Positions 30,833 to 39,820 of a stretch of DNA of 49,200 nucleotides are shown piece by piece. The translations under genes and the position numbers were made by a program. The stretch is from an uncultured Oscillospiraceae bacterium (GTDB lineage: Bacteria; Bacillota; Clostridia; Oscillospirales; Acutalibacteraceae), in assembly GCA_900546785.1 (NCBI GenBank), contig URED01000014.1, positions 1 to 49,200 of the forward strand, given 5' to 3'. The notes beneath the pieces were generated by a model, which was not told where the DNA came from, did no database searches, and was given only the letters and a program-made list of their open reading frames with translations. Numbering within the stretch: the stretch's first letter is position 1; each line of letters opens with the position of its first letter.

Positions 30833-32361
30833 TACAATATAATTGACTTCCCGGTCATTTCCGCCGGCTGGTCAAGCCCCATGACCTTCAGCATCGTAGG
30901 CGCAATATCGCAAAGCCTGCCGCCCTCACGCAGCTTGCAGGCATGATTGTAAACGATGAACGGAACGGGATTTGTGGTGTGTGCGGTAAAGGGTTCGCCG
31001 TTTTCGTCCAGCATCTTATCCGCATTGCCGTGATCGGCCGTTACAAACAGTACGCCGTCCATTTCCTTTACCGCTGCGGCAAGGGAGCCTACACAAGCGT
31101 CCACCGTTTCAACTGCCTTTACCGCCGCGGGAATGATCCCCGTGTGACCTACCATATCGCAGTTTGCGAAATTCACTATGATGGCGTCATATTTTCCGCT
31201 TCTCACTGCGGCGTTAAGCTTTTCGGATACCTCCGGCGCGCTCATTTCCGGCATAAGGTCAAAGGTGGATATTTTCGGGGAATCAACAAGGATCCTGTCC
31301 TCTCCGGGATACTGCTTTTCCTCGCCGCCGTTAAAGAAGAACGTAACGTGCGCGTACTTCTGCGTTTCTGCGATCCTGAGCTGCGTTTTTCCGAGGTCGG
31401 AAATATATTCGCCAAAGGTGTTTTTCAGTGTTTCGGGCGGGAAAGCAACGGAAACGTTGGGCATCTCCTCGTCATACTGCGTCATGCAAACATAGTTGAG
31501 CGGGAAAAAGCCGTTTTTCCTCTCAAAGCCGGTGAAATCCGGGTCTACGAACGCCCTTGTGATCTCCCTTGCTCTGTCCGGTCGGAAATTGAAGAAGATC
31601 ACACTGTCGTTCTCTTTTACTCTGCCCTCTGTGCCGCCGATGACCGTGGGGATCACGAATTCATCCGTAAGGTGCTTGCCGTCCTCATCAATGGTTTCAT
31701 AGGATTCTCTGACCGCCTGAACGGGATCATCCGCCTGAATGCCCTTGCCGTAAACGAAAGCGGCATATGCCTTTTCAACTCTGTCCCAGATATTATCCCT
31801 GTCCATGGCGTAAAATCTGCCTGTAACAGTAGCGATCTTACCGACGCCGATCTCCGCGATCTTGCTTTCAAGAATCTCCAGATCATCCGCTGCGGAGGCG
31901 GGGGGAACGTCACGCCCGTCAAGGATAGCGTGGATATAAACATTCTCAACACCGTGTTTCTTCGCCATTTCCATCAATGCGTAAAGATGCTCCGTGTGGC
32001 TGTGAACGCCGCCCGGGGAAACCAGACCGATCAGGTGGAGCGCCCTGCCCTTTGCGTTTTCCATTGCGCTTACAAGCACTTCGTTCTTATAAGCCTCGCC
32101 GTCCTCAAACGCCTTTGTTATTCTTGTGAGCGGCTGGTAAACCACTCTGCCGGCGCCGATATTCGTATGACCGACCTCGCTGTTGCCCATCTGCCCGTCC
32201 GGCAGGCCTACATCAAGCCCGGACGCGCCTATATAAGTCATGGGGCACTCCGCCGTAAGCTTATCCAGATTCGGCTTTTTGGCCATTGCAATGGCGTTGC
32301 CGTAGTCGGAATCGTTTTTGCCGTAACCGTCCATAATGCATAATACAACCGGTTTTTTCAT
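30832..32361 (-). CDS. gpmI: 2,3-bisphosphoglycerate-independent phosphoglycerate mutase
   Basis: 509 residues, full length for the cofactor-independent enzyme. It has the metal site in VVLCIMDGYG (D11), the phosphoserine S61 in GQMGNSEVGHTNIGAGR, HAILDGRDVPP, and the second metal site VTADHGNAD near 440. It interconverts 3- and 2-phosphoglycerate in glycolysis with two Mn ions; in spore formers its pH-sensitive Mn dependence is used to store 3-phosphoglycerate in the spore. The gene is last in the pgk-tpiA-gpmI order, after an intergenic hairpin, and has its own strong AGGAGGAAG site. Confidence 0.97.
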   Translation of the reverse strand: MKKPVVLCIMDGYGKNDSDYGNAIAMAKKPNLDKLTAECPMTYIGASGLDVGLPDGQMGNSEVGHTNIGAGRVVYQPLTRITKAFEDGEAYKNEVLVSAMENAKGRALHLIGLVSPGGVHSHTEHLYALMEMAKKHGVENVYIHAILDGRDVPPASAADDLEILESKIAEIGVGKIATVTGRFYAMDRDNIWDRVEKAYAAFVYGKGIQADDPVQAVRESYETIDEDGKHLTDEFVIPTVIGGTEGRVKENDSVIFFNFRPDRAREITRAFVDPDFTGFERKNGFFPLNYVCMTQYDEEMPNVSVAFPPETLKNTFGEYISDLGKTQLRIAETQKYAHVTFFFNGGEEKQYPGEDRILVDSPKISTFDLMPEMSAPEVSEKLNAAVRSGKYDAIIVNFANCDMVGHTGIIPAAVKAVETVDACVGSLAAAVKEMDGVLFVTADHGNADKMLDENGEPFTAHTTNPVPFIVYNHACKLREGGRLCDIAPTMLKVMGLDQPAEMTGKSIIL

Positions 32362-32420
32362 CTGTATCTTCCTCCTGTTTGCCGAAATCAGATTCGGCGC
32401 TGAAAAAATATATACATATT

Positions 32421-32445
32421 AAAAGCCCTCGAATGAGGGCTTTTT
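32421..32445. terminator. Hairpin between tpiA and gpmI
   Basis: AAAAGCCCTC-GAAT-GAGGGCTTTTT (32421-32445), perfect and flanked by A/T runs, placed 3 bases after the tpiA stop. On the minus strand it ends in TTTTAAT. It should stop part of the pgk-tpiA transcripts and lower gpmI expression unless gpmI has its own promoter. Confidence 0.75.
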
Positions 32446-32448
32446 GAA

Positions 32449-33216
32449 TCATTTGGACGCAGCTTTAACAATAACGGAAAAATCCTGCGCTTTGAGTGAA
32501 GCGCCGCCGATAAGGCCGCCGTCCACATTTTCCTTTGCAATAAGCTCCTCTGCGTTCTTTGCGTTCATGGAGCCGCCGTACTGAACCACAAATGCGTCCG
32601 CTGCGGCTTTGCCGTAAAGCTCTTCAATCACCTTGCGGATATAGCCGTTTACCTCGTCTGCCTGATCGGCAGTAGCGGTCTTGCCCGTGCCGATAGCCCA
32701 AACAGGCTCATAGGCGATGATAACATTTTTGAGTTCCTCGGCACTTACGCCCTGAAGCGCGATCTTCGTCTGCATGCCGACCACCTCAAAGGTAACGCCC
32801 TGCTCCCTCTGCTCCAGCACCTCGCCTACGCAAAGGATCACTTTCAGTCCGGCGTCCAGCGCGGCGCGAACTCTTTTGTTCACCGTTTCATCCGTCTCGC
32901 CGAAATACTGCCTGCGCTCGGAATGGCCGATGATAACATAGGGAACGCCCATGGCGGCAAGCATCTTGGCTGAAACCTCGCCCGTGAAAGCGCCGCTTTC
33001 CGCCCAGTGGCAGTTTTCCGCGCCGATCATAATGTTTGAACCCGCCGCCGCTTCAAGAGCCGCGTTCAGATCAACGAACGGCGCGCAGATGATCACATCG
33101 CAGTCCGCGTCCGCAACAAGGGGCTTCATCTCATTGATGAGCGCCGTTGTTTCAGCGGGGGTATTGTTCATTTTCCAGTTGCCGGCAATTACTGCCTTGC
33201 GAAGAGATTTGTTCAT
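32449..33216 (-). CDS. tpiA: Triosephosphate isomerase
   Basis: 255 residues, normal size. Catalytic residues are all present: N13 and K15 in AGNWKMN, His in IIGHSERRQYFGE, Glu in IAYEPVWAIGTG, and the phosphate loop YGGSMNAKNA/DGGLIGGASL near the end. Interconverts dihydroxyacetone phosphate and glyceraldehyde-3-phosphate. Lies 69 bases after pgk in the same direction. Confidence 0.98.
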   Translation of the reverse strand: MNKSLRKAVIAGNWKMNNTPAETTALINEMKPLVADADCDVIICAPFVDLNAALEAAAGSNIMIGAENCHWAESGAFTGEVSAKMLAAMGVPYVIIGHSERRQYFGETDETVNKRVRAALDAGLKVILCVGEVLEQREQGVTFEVVGMQTKIALQGVSAEELKNVIIAYEPVWAIGTGKTATADQADEVNGYIRKVIEELYGKAAADAFVVQYGGSMNAKNAEELIAKENVDGGLIGGASLKAQDFSVIVKAASK

Positions 33217-33285
33217 AATGATTCCTCTTTTATCTATAATTCATTGAATTTTTTTAATTATCGTCGTTATCTGCTGCCGATTAGA

Positions 33286-34485
33286 TCAGTCCTTATCCAT
33301 AAGAGCGGCAATGCCGGGAAGCTCCTTGCCCTCAAGGAATTCAAGGGAAGCGCCACCGCCTGTTGAGATGTGACTCATCTTATCGCTGAAGCCGAGCTTT
33401 GTAACAGCCGCAACGGAATCGCCGCCGCCAACGATGGAGATCGCGCCGGAATCAGCCACAGCCTTTGCAACCGCGATCGTGCCGGCAGCAAAGTTATCCC
33501 ACTCGGAAACGCCCATGGGGCCGTTCCAGATCACGGTGCCGGCGCCTTTGATGGCGTCTGCAAACAGCTGCTGCGTCTTGGGGCCGATATCAAGGCCCAT
33601 CCAGCCGTCCGGGATCTCGTCGCTGTTTACGACCATTGCCTCTGTATTTTCATCATATTCCTTGCCGACCTTGTTGTCTACGGGAATCAGGAATTTAACG
33701 CCCTTTGCCTTTGCATCCTCCATCATCTTGCCGGCGTTTTCTACCTGCTCCTCTTCAAGAAGAGAAGTGCCGATGTGGTGGCCGAGCGATTTCATAAAGG
33801 TATATGCCATGCCGCCGCCGATGATAAGCGTATCGCACTTATCAAGCAGATTGGTTATAACGCCGATCTTATCGGATACTTTTGCACCGCCGAGAATAGC
33901 AACGAGCGGCCTTTTGGGATCTGAAAGCGCGCCGCCCATAAAGGTGATCTCTTTCTGGATAAGATAACCGCATACGGCGGGAAGATAAGCGGCAACGCCG
34001 GTTGTGGAGCAGTGCGCCCTGTGCGCCGTGCCGAAAGCGTCGTTCACAAAGATCTCTGCCAGAGAGGCAAGCTCTTTTGAGAAGCTTTCCTCGTTCTTCG
34101 TTTCTTCTTTTCTGAATCTTACGTTTTCAAGCAGCATGATATCGCCGTCATGAAGCGCAGCAGCCATAGCCTTTGCGTTTTCGCCCACAACGTTTTCATC
34201 CTCTGCAAGCTTAACTTCCTTGCCAAGATATTCGGAAAGCCTTTTGGCAACGGGGGCAAGGCTGAATTCGGGCTTGTATTCGCCCTTCGGTCTGCCGAGG
34301 TGAGAGCAAAGGATCACTTTTGCGCCGTGCTCTGCCAGATACTTGATCGTGGGCAGAGCGGCTACGATCCTTTTATCGTTTGTGATCTCGCCATCCTTAA
34401 GCGGAACATTGAAGTCGCAGCGAACAAGAACCTTTTTTCCGGATACGTCAATATCCTCTATGGTCTTTTTGTTTAATGCGTTCAT
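33286..34485 (-). CDS. pgk: Phosphoglycerate kinase
   Basis: 399 residues. Signature [20 protein letters not shown] at 16-35 with the 3-phosphoglycerate-binding arginine, [10 protein letters not shown], and the nucleotide-domain [12 protein letters not shown] and [13 protein letters not shown] motifs. It makes ATP from 1,3-bisphosphoglycerate. First gene of the pgk-tpiA-gpmI operon, behind a good promoter and GGAGAGGTAAT. No gap gene lies upstream in this window, which differs from the common gapA-pgk-tpiA-gpmI-eno string. Confidence 0.98.
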   Translation of the reverse strand: MNALNKKTIEDIDVSGKKVLVRCDFNVPLKDGEITNDKRIVAALPTIKYLAEHGAKVILCSHLGRPKGEYKPEFSLAPVAKRLSEYLGKEVKLAEDENVVGENAKAMAAALHDGDIMLLENVRFRKEETKNEESFSKELASLAEIFVNDAFGTAHRAHCSTTGVAAYLPAVCGYLIQKEITFMGGALSDPKRPLVAILGGAKVSDKIGVITNLLDKCDTLIIGGGMAYTFMKSLGHHIGTSLLEEEQVENAGKMMEDAKAKGVKFLIPVDNKVGKEYDENTEAMVVNSDEIPDGWMGLDIGPKTQQLFADAIKGAGTVIWNGPMGVSEWDNFAAGTIAVAKAVADSGAISIVGGGDSVAAVTKLGFSDKMSHISTGGGASLEFLEGKELPGIAALMDKD

Positions 34486-34535
34486 AATATTACCTCTCCA
34501 TTCATATTGATTTCATTTACTGTTTTTACGCAAAT

Positions 34536-34564
34536 ATTATAAAGTATATAAACGGCAAAATCAA
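34536..34564 (-). promoter_or_regulatory. Promoter of the pgk-tpiA-gpmI operon
   Basis: Minus strand TTGATT (34559-34564), 17-base spacer, TATAAT (34536-34541), about 50 bases before the pgk ATG. Confidence 0.65.
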
Positions 34565-34688
34565 TACATATTTTTCCACCAAAATCAAGCCGTTATTCGT
34601 CAATTTTTTGTCAAAGTCAATAAAAAAGCGCCGTCTGCGTTTGTTTTTGCATGTTGGAGGCACCGCCGTTTTGGCAGCAAAGCCGCAA

Positions 34689-35672
34689 TCAAAATTCAAG
34701 CTCGCCCGCAACGGGATTTTTGACAAATGCTTGAAGCTCCGAGCCGCGCATATCGCCCGCAAGCCATATTTTGATATATATCGCCGCGAACGCCGCGCCT
34801 TTCAGGGCGCATATGCTAAGCTTTTCAAAAGCAAGGGTGCTTTCATACTGCGCGCCCGGCATGATATCCACGGCAAACAGCGGTATATCCCTGTGTTTTG
34901 CATCCCGGCAGAAAGCGGAAAACGCGGCGCTTGCCGTATTCAGCGTGCCCGAATGATAGGGCTTCAGGAGCACGGCGCGCACGCCGCTTTCGCACGGCGG
35001 ATATGCCTGCCCCGGCGCGGCGGTAACGATGCGGATACCGGCAGTATCTTCAAAACGCGGCGCAAAGCCGAGTTCTCTGCTTTTAGGCTGCTTAAACAGG
35101 GAATTCAAAGTCACTTTCCCGTTTACATATTCCGCCGCATATTCGCCGCCCACGCAGCAGAGCGAATCACTGCGCTCCGCATGCAGGGCAAGCGTTTCGG
35201 CAGGCAGGATACGGGCGTTCTCCCCCTTGTTTTGATACGCGGCAAAAACGCCGTAAACATCATATCTTTCAAGAAAAAATGCGGCGGCGTTAAAATTTTC
35301 AAAACCGTTCGTATCCCTGTCATCAAGCGGCTTTGCCGCTGATACGAACACCGCCGTGCAGCGCTTTCCGGCAAGGGCGTACAGGACCGCAGCCGCAGAA
35401 TACTGGAGCGTGTCCGTGCCGTGGCAGATGATGATCTTTTCCGCGCCGCCGGCATATTCCCGAAGCACGGCTTCTACAAGCATATTCAGATTTTCTGCCG
35501 AAAGCGCTTCGCTGAGCGCCGTAAAAGGCGAGGTGAATGCAAGCTGCGCCGTGCCGCCGGCGTTTTTATAAGCCGCCTCCAGCCTTTTTGCTGGCGGCTC
35601 GGCAAGCGAGATCACACCGCCGCGCGCCTCGCTTGATATCGTACCGCCGGTTAAGATAACAGATAGTTTCAT
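34689..35672 (-). CDS. L-asparaginase (type I/II family)
   Basis: 327 residues. It has both threonine-containing active-site motifs: ILTGGTISSE at 6-15 and IICHGTDTLQYSAAA around 81-95 with the HGTDT signature. It hydrolyses asparagine (possibly glutamine) to aspartate and ammonia. There is no signal peptide, so it acts in the cytosol. The C-terminal part (VRAVLLKPYHSGTLN) is shorter and more divergent than in AnsA. Downstream of the tRNA-Met/Glu pair on the same strand but separated by a terminator. Confidence 0.88.
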   Translation of the reverse strand: MKLSVILTGGTISSEARGGVISLAEPPAKRLEAAYKNAGGTAQLAFTSPFTALSEALSAENLNMLVEAVLREYAGGAEKIIICHGTDTLQYSAAAVLYALAGKRCTAVFVSAAKPLDDRDTNGFENFNAAAFFLERYDVYGVFAAYQNKGENARILPAETLALHAERSDSLCCVGGEYAAEYVNGKVTLNSLFKQPKSRELGFAPRFEDTAGIRIVTAAPGQAYPPCESGVRAVLLKPYHSGTLNTASAAFSAFCRDAKHRDIPLFAVDIMPGAQYESTLAFEKLSICALKGAAFAAIYIKIWLAGDMRGSELQAFVKNPVAGELEF

Positions 35673-35732
35673 AGATTACCGCCTTTGCGCTTTTGCTGTG
35701 GTTGATCTTTTCTTTAGTATCAGCGTTTTAAA

Positions 35733-35768
35733 CTAAAAAATCCGCCAAAACCGAAGTTCTGGCGGATC
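35733..35768 (-). terminator. Terminator of the tRNA-Met/tRNA-Glu transcript
   Basis: Minus strand ATCCGCCA (35760-35767) and TGGCGGAT (35740-35747) form an 8-bp stem followed by TTTTTAG. It begins 3 bases after the tRNA-Glu CCA. Confidence 0.8.
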
Positions 35769-35770
35769 TG

Positions 35771-35845
35771 TGGTGACCCGGACGAGAATTGAACTCGTGT
35801 TACCGCCGTGAAAGGGCGGTGTCTTAACCTCTTGACCACCGGGCC
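35771..35845 (-). tRNA. tRNA-Glu (TTC)
   Basis: A full cloverleaf: acceptor GGCCCGG with CCGGGTC, A73, encoded CCA; anticodon stem CCGCC/GGCGG with loop CTTTCAC (anticodon TTC); T-arm ACGAGTTCAATTCTCGT. 75 bases including CCA. Downstream of tRNA-Met in the same transcript. Confidence 0.95.
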
Positions 35846-35847
35846 GT

Positions 35848-35924
35848 TGGTGGCTTTAACTGGATTCGAACCAGTGACACTGCGGGTATGAACCGCATGC
35901 TCTAGCCGACTGAGCTATAAAGCC
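35848..35924 (-). tRNA. tRNA-Met (CAT), elongator type
   Basis: Acceptor GGCTTTA with TAAAGCC, A73, encoded CCA; D-arm GCTCAGTCGGCTAGAGC; anticodon stem TGCGG/CCGCA with loop TTCATAC (CAT); T-arm ACTGGTTCGAATCCAGT. A paired position 1-72 rules out initiator tRNA. A lysidine-modified tRNA-Ile2 also has CAT, but the loop TTCATAC is that of elongator Met. Confidence 0.93.
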
Positions 35925-35954
35925 GTATAACAAAGCTGATTTCAAGCAAGGTAG

Positions 35955-35983
35955 ATTATATTATATTAAATTGCTTTTGTCAA
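35955..35983 (-). promoter_or_regulatory. Consensus promoter of the tRNA pair
   Basis: Minus strand TTGACA (35978-35983), exactly 17 bases, TATAAT (35955-35960). Both boxes are perfect consensus, as expected for stable RNA; tRNA-Met starts about 24 bases after the predicted start site. Confidence 0.85.
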
Positions 35984-36030
35984 CACTTTTTTTCAAAACC
36001 TAAAAAAATCAACGGATATAGCACAAATGT

Positions 36031-36086
36031 TTGACATTTATGCGCGCGCATGGTACAATATTTCAGGTATATATAATTGTATACAA
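36031..36086 (+). promoter_or_regulatory. lexA promoter with two perfect palindromes
   Basis: TTGACA at 36031-36036, 17-base spacer, TACAAT at 36054-36059. The spacer holds the perfect 12-mer palindrome ATGCGCGCGCAT (36040-36051). A second, TTGTATACAA (36077-36086), lies just after the expected start site. The Bacillus-type SOS box (GAAC-x4-GTTC) is not found here, so one of these palindromes may be the LexA operator. Confidence 0.65.
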
Positions 36087-36115
36087 AAATTCCGATCATC
36101 ACGGCGGTGAAAGCT

Positions 36116-36709
36116 TTGAACAGAATAAACAAAACACAGCAGGCGGTATTGGATTATATTCAGCGCATTATCGGCGAAAGGGGCGTTGCTCCCTCTGTAA
36201 GAGAGATAGGCGAAGCCGTTGGGCTCCGCTCCACCTCCACCGTGCAGTATAATCTGAACGCGCTTGAAAAGGCTGGCTATATTGAAAAAGACCCGAATCG
36301 GAAACGCACCCTCCGTTTAACGGGCGGCAGCGCAAGATCCGTTTCCGTTCCGCTGCTCGGCACCGTTACGGCGGGCATGCCCATCCTTGCGCAGGAACAG
36401 ATAGAGGAATATATCCCGGCGGCGGTAGATGCAAACGGCGAATATTTTGCACTGCACGTTCGCGGAGATTCCATGATAAACGCCCATATCCAGGACGGCG
36501 ATATCATTATTGTGCGCCGCACGCCCGTTGCCAAAAACGGCGATATCGTGGTTGCGCTCATAGATGACGAAGCAACCGTAAAACGCTTTTACAAGGAAAA
36601 GGGGCATTTCCGCCTGCAGCCGGAGAATGAGGATTACGAGCCGATCATCGTTAACGAGGTTGCCGTTTTAGGGAAAGTGGTTTCGCTGATCAGAAATTAC
36701 GGAGAATAG
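36116..36709 (+). CDS. lexA: LexA SOS repressor
   Basis: 197 residues from TTG 36116. The N-terminal winged helix-turn-helix is QQAVLDYIQRII, APSVREIGEAVGLRSTSTVQ. The C-terminal S24 autopeptidase domain contains the A86-G87 cleavage site (GTVTAGMP), S119 (RGDSM) and K156 (ATVKRF). RecA-stimulated self-cleavage lifts repression of DNA-repair genes. GGCGGTGA at 36103-36110 fits the TTG start. An in-frame TTG at 36077 sits in the putative operator and lacks a ribosome binding site. Confidence 0.96.
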   Translation: MNRINKTQQAVLDYIQRIIGERGVAPSVREIGEAVGLRSTSTVQYNLNALEKAGYIEKDPNRKRTLRLTGGSARSVSVPLLGTVTAGMPILAQEQIEEYIPAAVDANGEYFALHVRGDSMINAHIQDGDIIIVRRTPVAKNGDIVVALIDDEATVKRFYKEKGHFRLQPENEDYEPIIVNEVAVLGKVVSLIRNYGE

Positions 36710-36755
36710 GCATCCAAATTTCGTTTGCGGCGCACGGCGCCGGCTGCATTGACTA

Positions 36756-36784
36756 TTGATTAAAGCGGCTTTATATGATATAAT
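36756..36784 (+). promoter_or_regulatory. Promoter of the Mrp-dCMP deaminase-HAD genes
   Basis: TTGATT at 36756-36761, 17-base spacer, TATAAT at 36779-36784, 54 bases before the Mrp ATG. Confidence 0.65.
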
Positions 36785-36838
36785 CCCTAAAAAAGTTAAA
36801 ACTATACATAAGATCTATGTTTTCGGGAGATGTTTTGA

Positions 36839-37663
36839 ATGGCAGAATGCAGTCATGACTGCTCTTCCTGCTCGCAGAACTGCGGGGAAAGGACGGAGCC
36901 TCAGAGCTTTTTAAAACCAATGAACAAGGCTTCAAATATCAAAAAAGTGATCGGCGTTGTAAGCGGCAAAGGCGGCGTTGGAAAAAGCCTTGTCACCTGC
37001 CTGCTTGCCTGTGCCTGCCGCAAAGCAGGGCTTAACGTGGGCGTGCTGGACGCCGATATAACCGGCCCCTCCGTGCCCAAATCCTTCGGCGTTTCGCAAC
37101 GCGCGATGCAGGACAGCGAATTTCTGCTGCCGAACATAACACAAAGCGGCATAAAAGTCATGAGCGTAAATATGCTGCTTGATAAAGAGGATTCGCCCGT
37201 CGTCTGGCGCGGGCCTGTCATAAGCGGCATGGTGGAACAGTTTTGGACTGAGGTGCGCTGGGGCGAACTCGATTACCTGTTTGTGGATATGCCGCCCGGC
37301 ACGGGCGACGTTGCGCTGACCGTCTTTCAGAGCCTGCCCGTGGACGGCATCGTGATCGTTTCCACCCCGCAGGAGCTTGTTAAGATGATCGTGGGCAAGG
37401 CGTACAACATGGCAAAGCTTATGAATATCCCCGTATTGGGTCTTGTGGAGAACATGAGTTATTTCACATGCCCGGACTGCGGCAAAAAGCACTTCATCTT
37501 CGGCGAATCCAAGATTGATGAAACTGCGGCGGAGCTGGGTGTGCCCGTGCTTGCGAAGCTGCCCATAGACCCCCGGATAAACCGGCTGGTTGACAGCGGC
37601 CGGGTAGAGGAAGCGCAGCTTGACGAGCTGAATAAATTTGTAAGCGCGCTAAAAGGAGAATGA
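36839..37663 (+). CDS. Mrp/NBP35-family iron-sulfur carrier ATPase
   Basis: 274 residues. The deviant Walker A is SGKGGVGKS at 42-50. Switch regions DADITGPSVPK and DMPPGTGDVALT follow, and the Fe-S bridging CPDC near residue 209. The N-terminus MAECSHDCSSCSQNC adds a cysteine cluster typical of clostridial Mrp proteins. It assembles and transfers [4Fe-4S] clusters to apo-proteins in the cytosol. GGGAGATG precedes the ATG. The next gene follows after 64 bases without an obvious terminator. Confidence 0.93.
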   Translation: MAECSHDCSSCSQNCGERTEPQSFLKPMNKASNIKKVIGVVSGKGGVGKSLVTCLLACACRKAGLNVGVLDADITGPSVPKSFGVSQRAMQDSEFLLPNITQSGIKVMSVNMLLDKEDSPVVWRGPVISGMVEQFWTEVRWGELDYLFVDMPPGTGDVALTVFQSLPVDGIVIVSTPQELVKMIVGKAYNMAKLMNIPVLGLVENMSYFTCPDCGKKHFIFGESKIDETAAELGVPVLAKLPIDPRINRLVDSGRVEEAQLDELNKFVSALKGE

Positions 37664-37727
37664 TCAACACGGCCGCATTTCAGCCGGCCGTTGAAACCGA
37701 ATTGCAGATCAGGAAAGGGTGTTCGGC

Positions 37728-38225
37728 ATGGCAAAAAGAGAAGATTATATTTCGTGGGACGAATATTTTATGGGCGTTGCGCTGCTTTCGGCAATGCGCA
37801 GCAAGGACCCGAATACGCAGGTAGGCGCCTGCATCGTCAACGATGACAACAGGATCGTAAGCGTGGGCTACAACGGCTTCCCGCGCGGCTGCTCGGACGA
37901 GGATTTCCCGTGGGAGCGCAGCGCGGATAATCAGAACGACACAAAATACCCCTTTGTCTGCCACGCCGAGCTGAACGCCATTTTAAATTCAAACGGTATA
38001 GGCGTTAAGGGTTCCCGAATTTACGTTGCGCTTTTTCCCTGCAACGAATGCGCCAAGGCAATAATTCAGGCGGGGATAAAAGAGATCGTCTACATAAGTG
38101 ATAAATATCGCGATACCGACGCCAACCTTGCCAGCAAGCGTATGCTTGCCGCAGCCGGCGTTAAACTGACGGAATTCAAAAGCACCAAAAAGCTTGAGAT
38201 AGATTTTGAAGCGGAGAACATTTGA
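37728..38225 (+). CDS. dCMP deaminase (ComEB-like)
   Basis: 165 residues. Zinc-deaminase motifs are [10 protein letters not shown] (His ligand and catalytic Glu) and PCNECAKAI (two Cys ligands). The N-terminal [25 protein letters not shown] and the nucleotide-binding [16 protein letters not shown] are those of deoxycytidylate deaminases. It converts dCMP to dUMP for thymidylate synthesis. ATG 37728 is preferred because AGGAAAGGG ends about 9 bases upstream; the GTG at 37719 is too close to it. The downstream gene starts 1 base after its stop. Confidence 0.93.
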   Translation: MAKREDYISWDEYFMGVALLSAMRSKDPNTQVGACIVNDDNRIVSVGYNGFPRGCSDEDFPWERSADNQNDTKYPFVCHAELNAILNSNGIGVKGSRIYVALFPCNECAKAIIQAGIKEIVYISDKYRDTDANLASKRMLAAAGVKLTEFKSTKKLEIDFEAENI

Positions 38226-38226
38226 T

Positions 38227-38817
38227 TTGGAACTTGACATTTATGATTTTGACAAAACGCTTGTGCCCTTTGACAGCGGTTCTCTGTTTGTGGGCTACTG
38301 CATTCTGCACTACCCGTGGATCATCATAACGACCCCGCTGATCATCATCGGGCTGATCCTTACGGTGCTGAAGGTGATAAGCTTTACCTCCTTTAAAAAG
38401 CTCTGCTTTCTTTTCACGCCCATGATACCGCTTAAAAAGGCGGTAAAAGGCTTTTGGGACAGACATGAAAAGCAGATCTACCCCTGGTTTTTCGAAAGGC
38501 CGCGCCCCGGCGTGATCATCAGTGCCAGCCCTGATTTCCTGCTTGATGAGATCGCAAGGCGTGCCGGTTTTGATTATCTGATATGCACGCGCCACAGTGA
38601 AAAAACAGGCACCATCGTGGGTGAAAACTGCCGCGGGCAGGAAAAAGTACGCCGTCTGTACGAAAAATTTGATAAAAACGATATAAAAATAATAGACGTT
38701 TATTCCGATTCCTACAGGCATGATAAATATATTTTTGCGCTTGCCGGCGGCAAATGCTACCATATAGAAAAAGGCAGACGCGTGGAGTTTACATATTCGC
38801 AAAAATACAAGGACTGA
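38227..38817 (+). CDS. HAD-IB family phosphatase with internal membrane segment
   Basis: 196 residues from TTG 38227. It starts LDIYDFDKTLVPFDSG (DxDxT nucleophile), later VIISASPDFLLDEI (motif II Ser) and VYSDSYRHDKYIFALAGG (motif IV). This is the HAD-IB (phosphoserine phosphatase-like) layout. The cap region holds a hydrophobic hairpin YPWIIITTPLIIIGLILTVL, suggesting membrane attachment and a lipid or prenyl phosphate-type substrate; that is inference. GGAG at 38213-38216 sets the TTG start, directly after the dCMP deaminase stop. Confidence 0.85.
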   Translation: MELDIYDFDKTLVPFDSGSLFVGYCILHYPWIIITTPLIIIGLILTVLKVISFTSFKKLCFLFTPMIPLKKAVKGFWDRHEKQIYPWFFERPRPGVIISASPDFLLDEIARRAGFDYLICTRHSEKTGTIVGENCRGQEKVRRLYEKFDKNDIKIIDVYSDSYRHDKYIFALAGGKCYHIEKGRRVEFTYSQKYKD

Positions 38818-38822
38818 TTGTG

Positions 38823-39701
38823 ATGAAAGAGAAAAAAAGCGGCGCCGCGCTTGCAGCAATACTCATCTGCGTGCTTGCCGCGCTTATTGCGGCGGGTGCT
38901 TTTTACTATGTGAAAGTATACGTACCGTCCATTGACCGGGCGGTTGAGGAAAGCACAAGCTATAACGCCGGAAACGCCATGCCGCAAAAAGCGGGCGAAA
39001 GGGAGCTTGTTGCCGAAAGCGGCGACATATCGGTCTACCGGGACGGCGATTTCGTAATCGTTTCAAACGGCGGTGAAGAAACGGAATTTTCAGACTGGAG
39101 CAGGGATTTCGGCATTACCGATACGGAGATACAGCAAACGGACCTTGACGGCGACGGCACGGACGATATCATTATCCTTGACGACGAGGGCGAGGAAGAA
39201 GCCACCCTGCGCCGGCTTTACGGGCTTTATGTGCTCTGCCCCGAAGAGGACGGATACAAGGTCTATTACACAAACGGGGAAAAATGGCAAAGCTTTTTTA
39301 CCGATGTGGTCACCTGCTATCTCAACCAGCCGGATGCGTATCCCGATATGCTGCAATTTGTAATGGACATTAACGGGGTGGAGGTGCAGTTCAACACCGA
39401 AACAGGGCTTGCCCTGCCCGAATACAGAGCATATTACACAAGAACGCTGACGGATGATAACGGTGAGCGTGTGCGGCTGTACACCATTCGGCTCGGCCCC
39501 GCCTTTATAAGCTACGATGCACGGACCGATACCGTTGAAACAGAGATGCACGTGTACGCCGTATACGAAGACTCCCGCGAACAGGATATAGGTATCATCA
39601 CCGGCGGTATATCCGTTTACGATTCGGGGCTGTTCATAGCAAATGAGAGCGTGGCGTTTGAAGCAGATCCCGAGCTTGCCGTAAGCGCCCCGCCCAGATA
39701 A
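38823..39701 (+). CDS. Membrane-anchored protein with a DxDGDGxxD loop
   Basis: 292 residues, not assigned to a named family. N-terminal signal anchor AALAAILICVLAALIAAGAFYY (split: residues about 8-29). The exported part has QQTDLDGDGTDDIIILDD around 110-127, a calcium-binding-type loop as in VCBS/FG-GAP repeats. A beta-rich remainder follows (DMLQFVMDINGVEVQFNTE, IRLGPAFISYDARTD). It starts 5 bases after the HAD gene and likely shares its transcript. Probably faces the outside; function unknown. Confidence 0.65.
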   Translation: MKEKKSGAALAAILICVLAALIAAGAFYYVKVYVPSIDRAVEESTSYNAGNAMPQKAGERELVAESGDISVYRDGDFVIVSNGGEETEFSDWSRDFGITDTEIQQTDLDGDGTDDIIILDDEGEEEATLRRLYGLYVLCPEEDGYKVYYTNGEKWQSFFTDVVTCYLNQPDAYPDMLQFVMDINGVEVQFNTETGLALPEYRAYYTRTLTDDNGERVRLYTIRLGPAFISYDARTDTVETEMHVYAVYEDSREQDIGIITGGISVYDSGLFIANESVAFEADPELAVSAPPR

Positions 39702-39761
39702 TCGGATAAAATATAAAATCTTAATTTTTTATAAATTGGGCATCATAATAGAGCGTAATTG

Positions 39762-39790
39762 TTGAACTTTTAACGATCTTATGATATAAT
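39762..39790 (+). promoter_or_regulatory. degV promoter
   Basis: TTGAAC at 39762-39767, 17-base spacer, TATAAT at 39785-39790, 30 bases before the ATG. Confidence 0.7.
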
Positions 39791-39820
39791 TCGCGTATTA
39801 TCTGCAAAGGAGCAGCGTAA

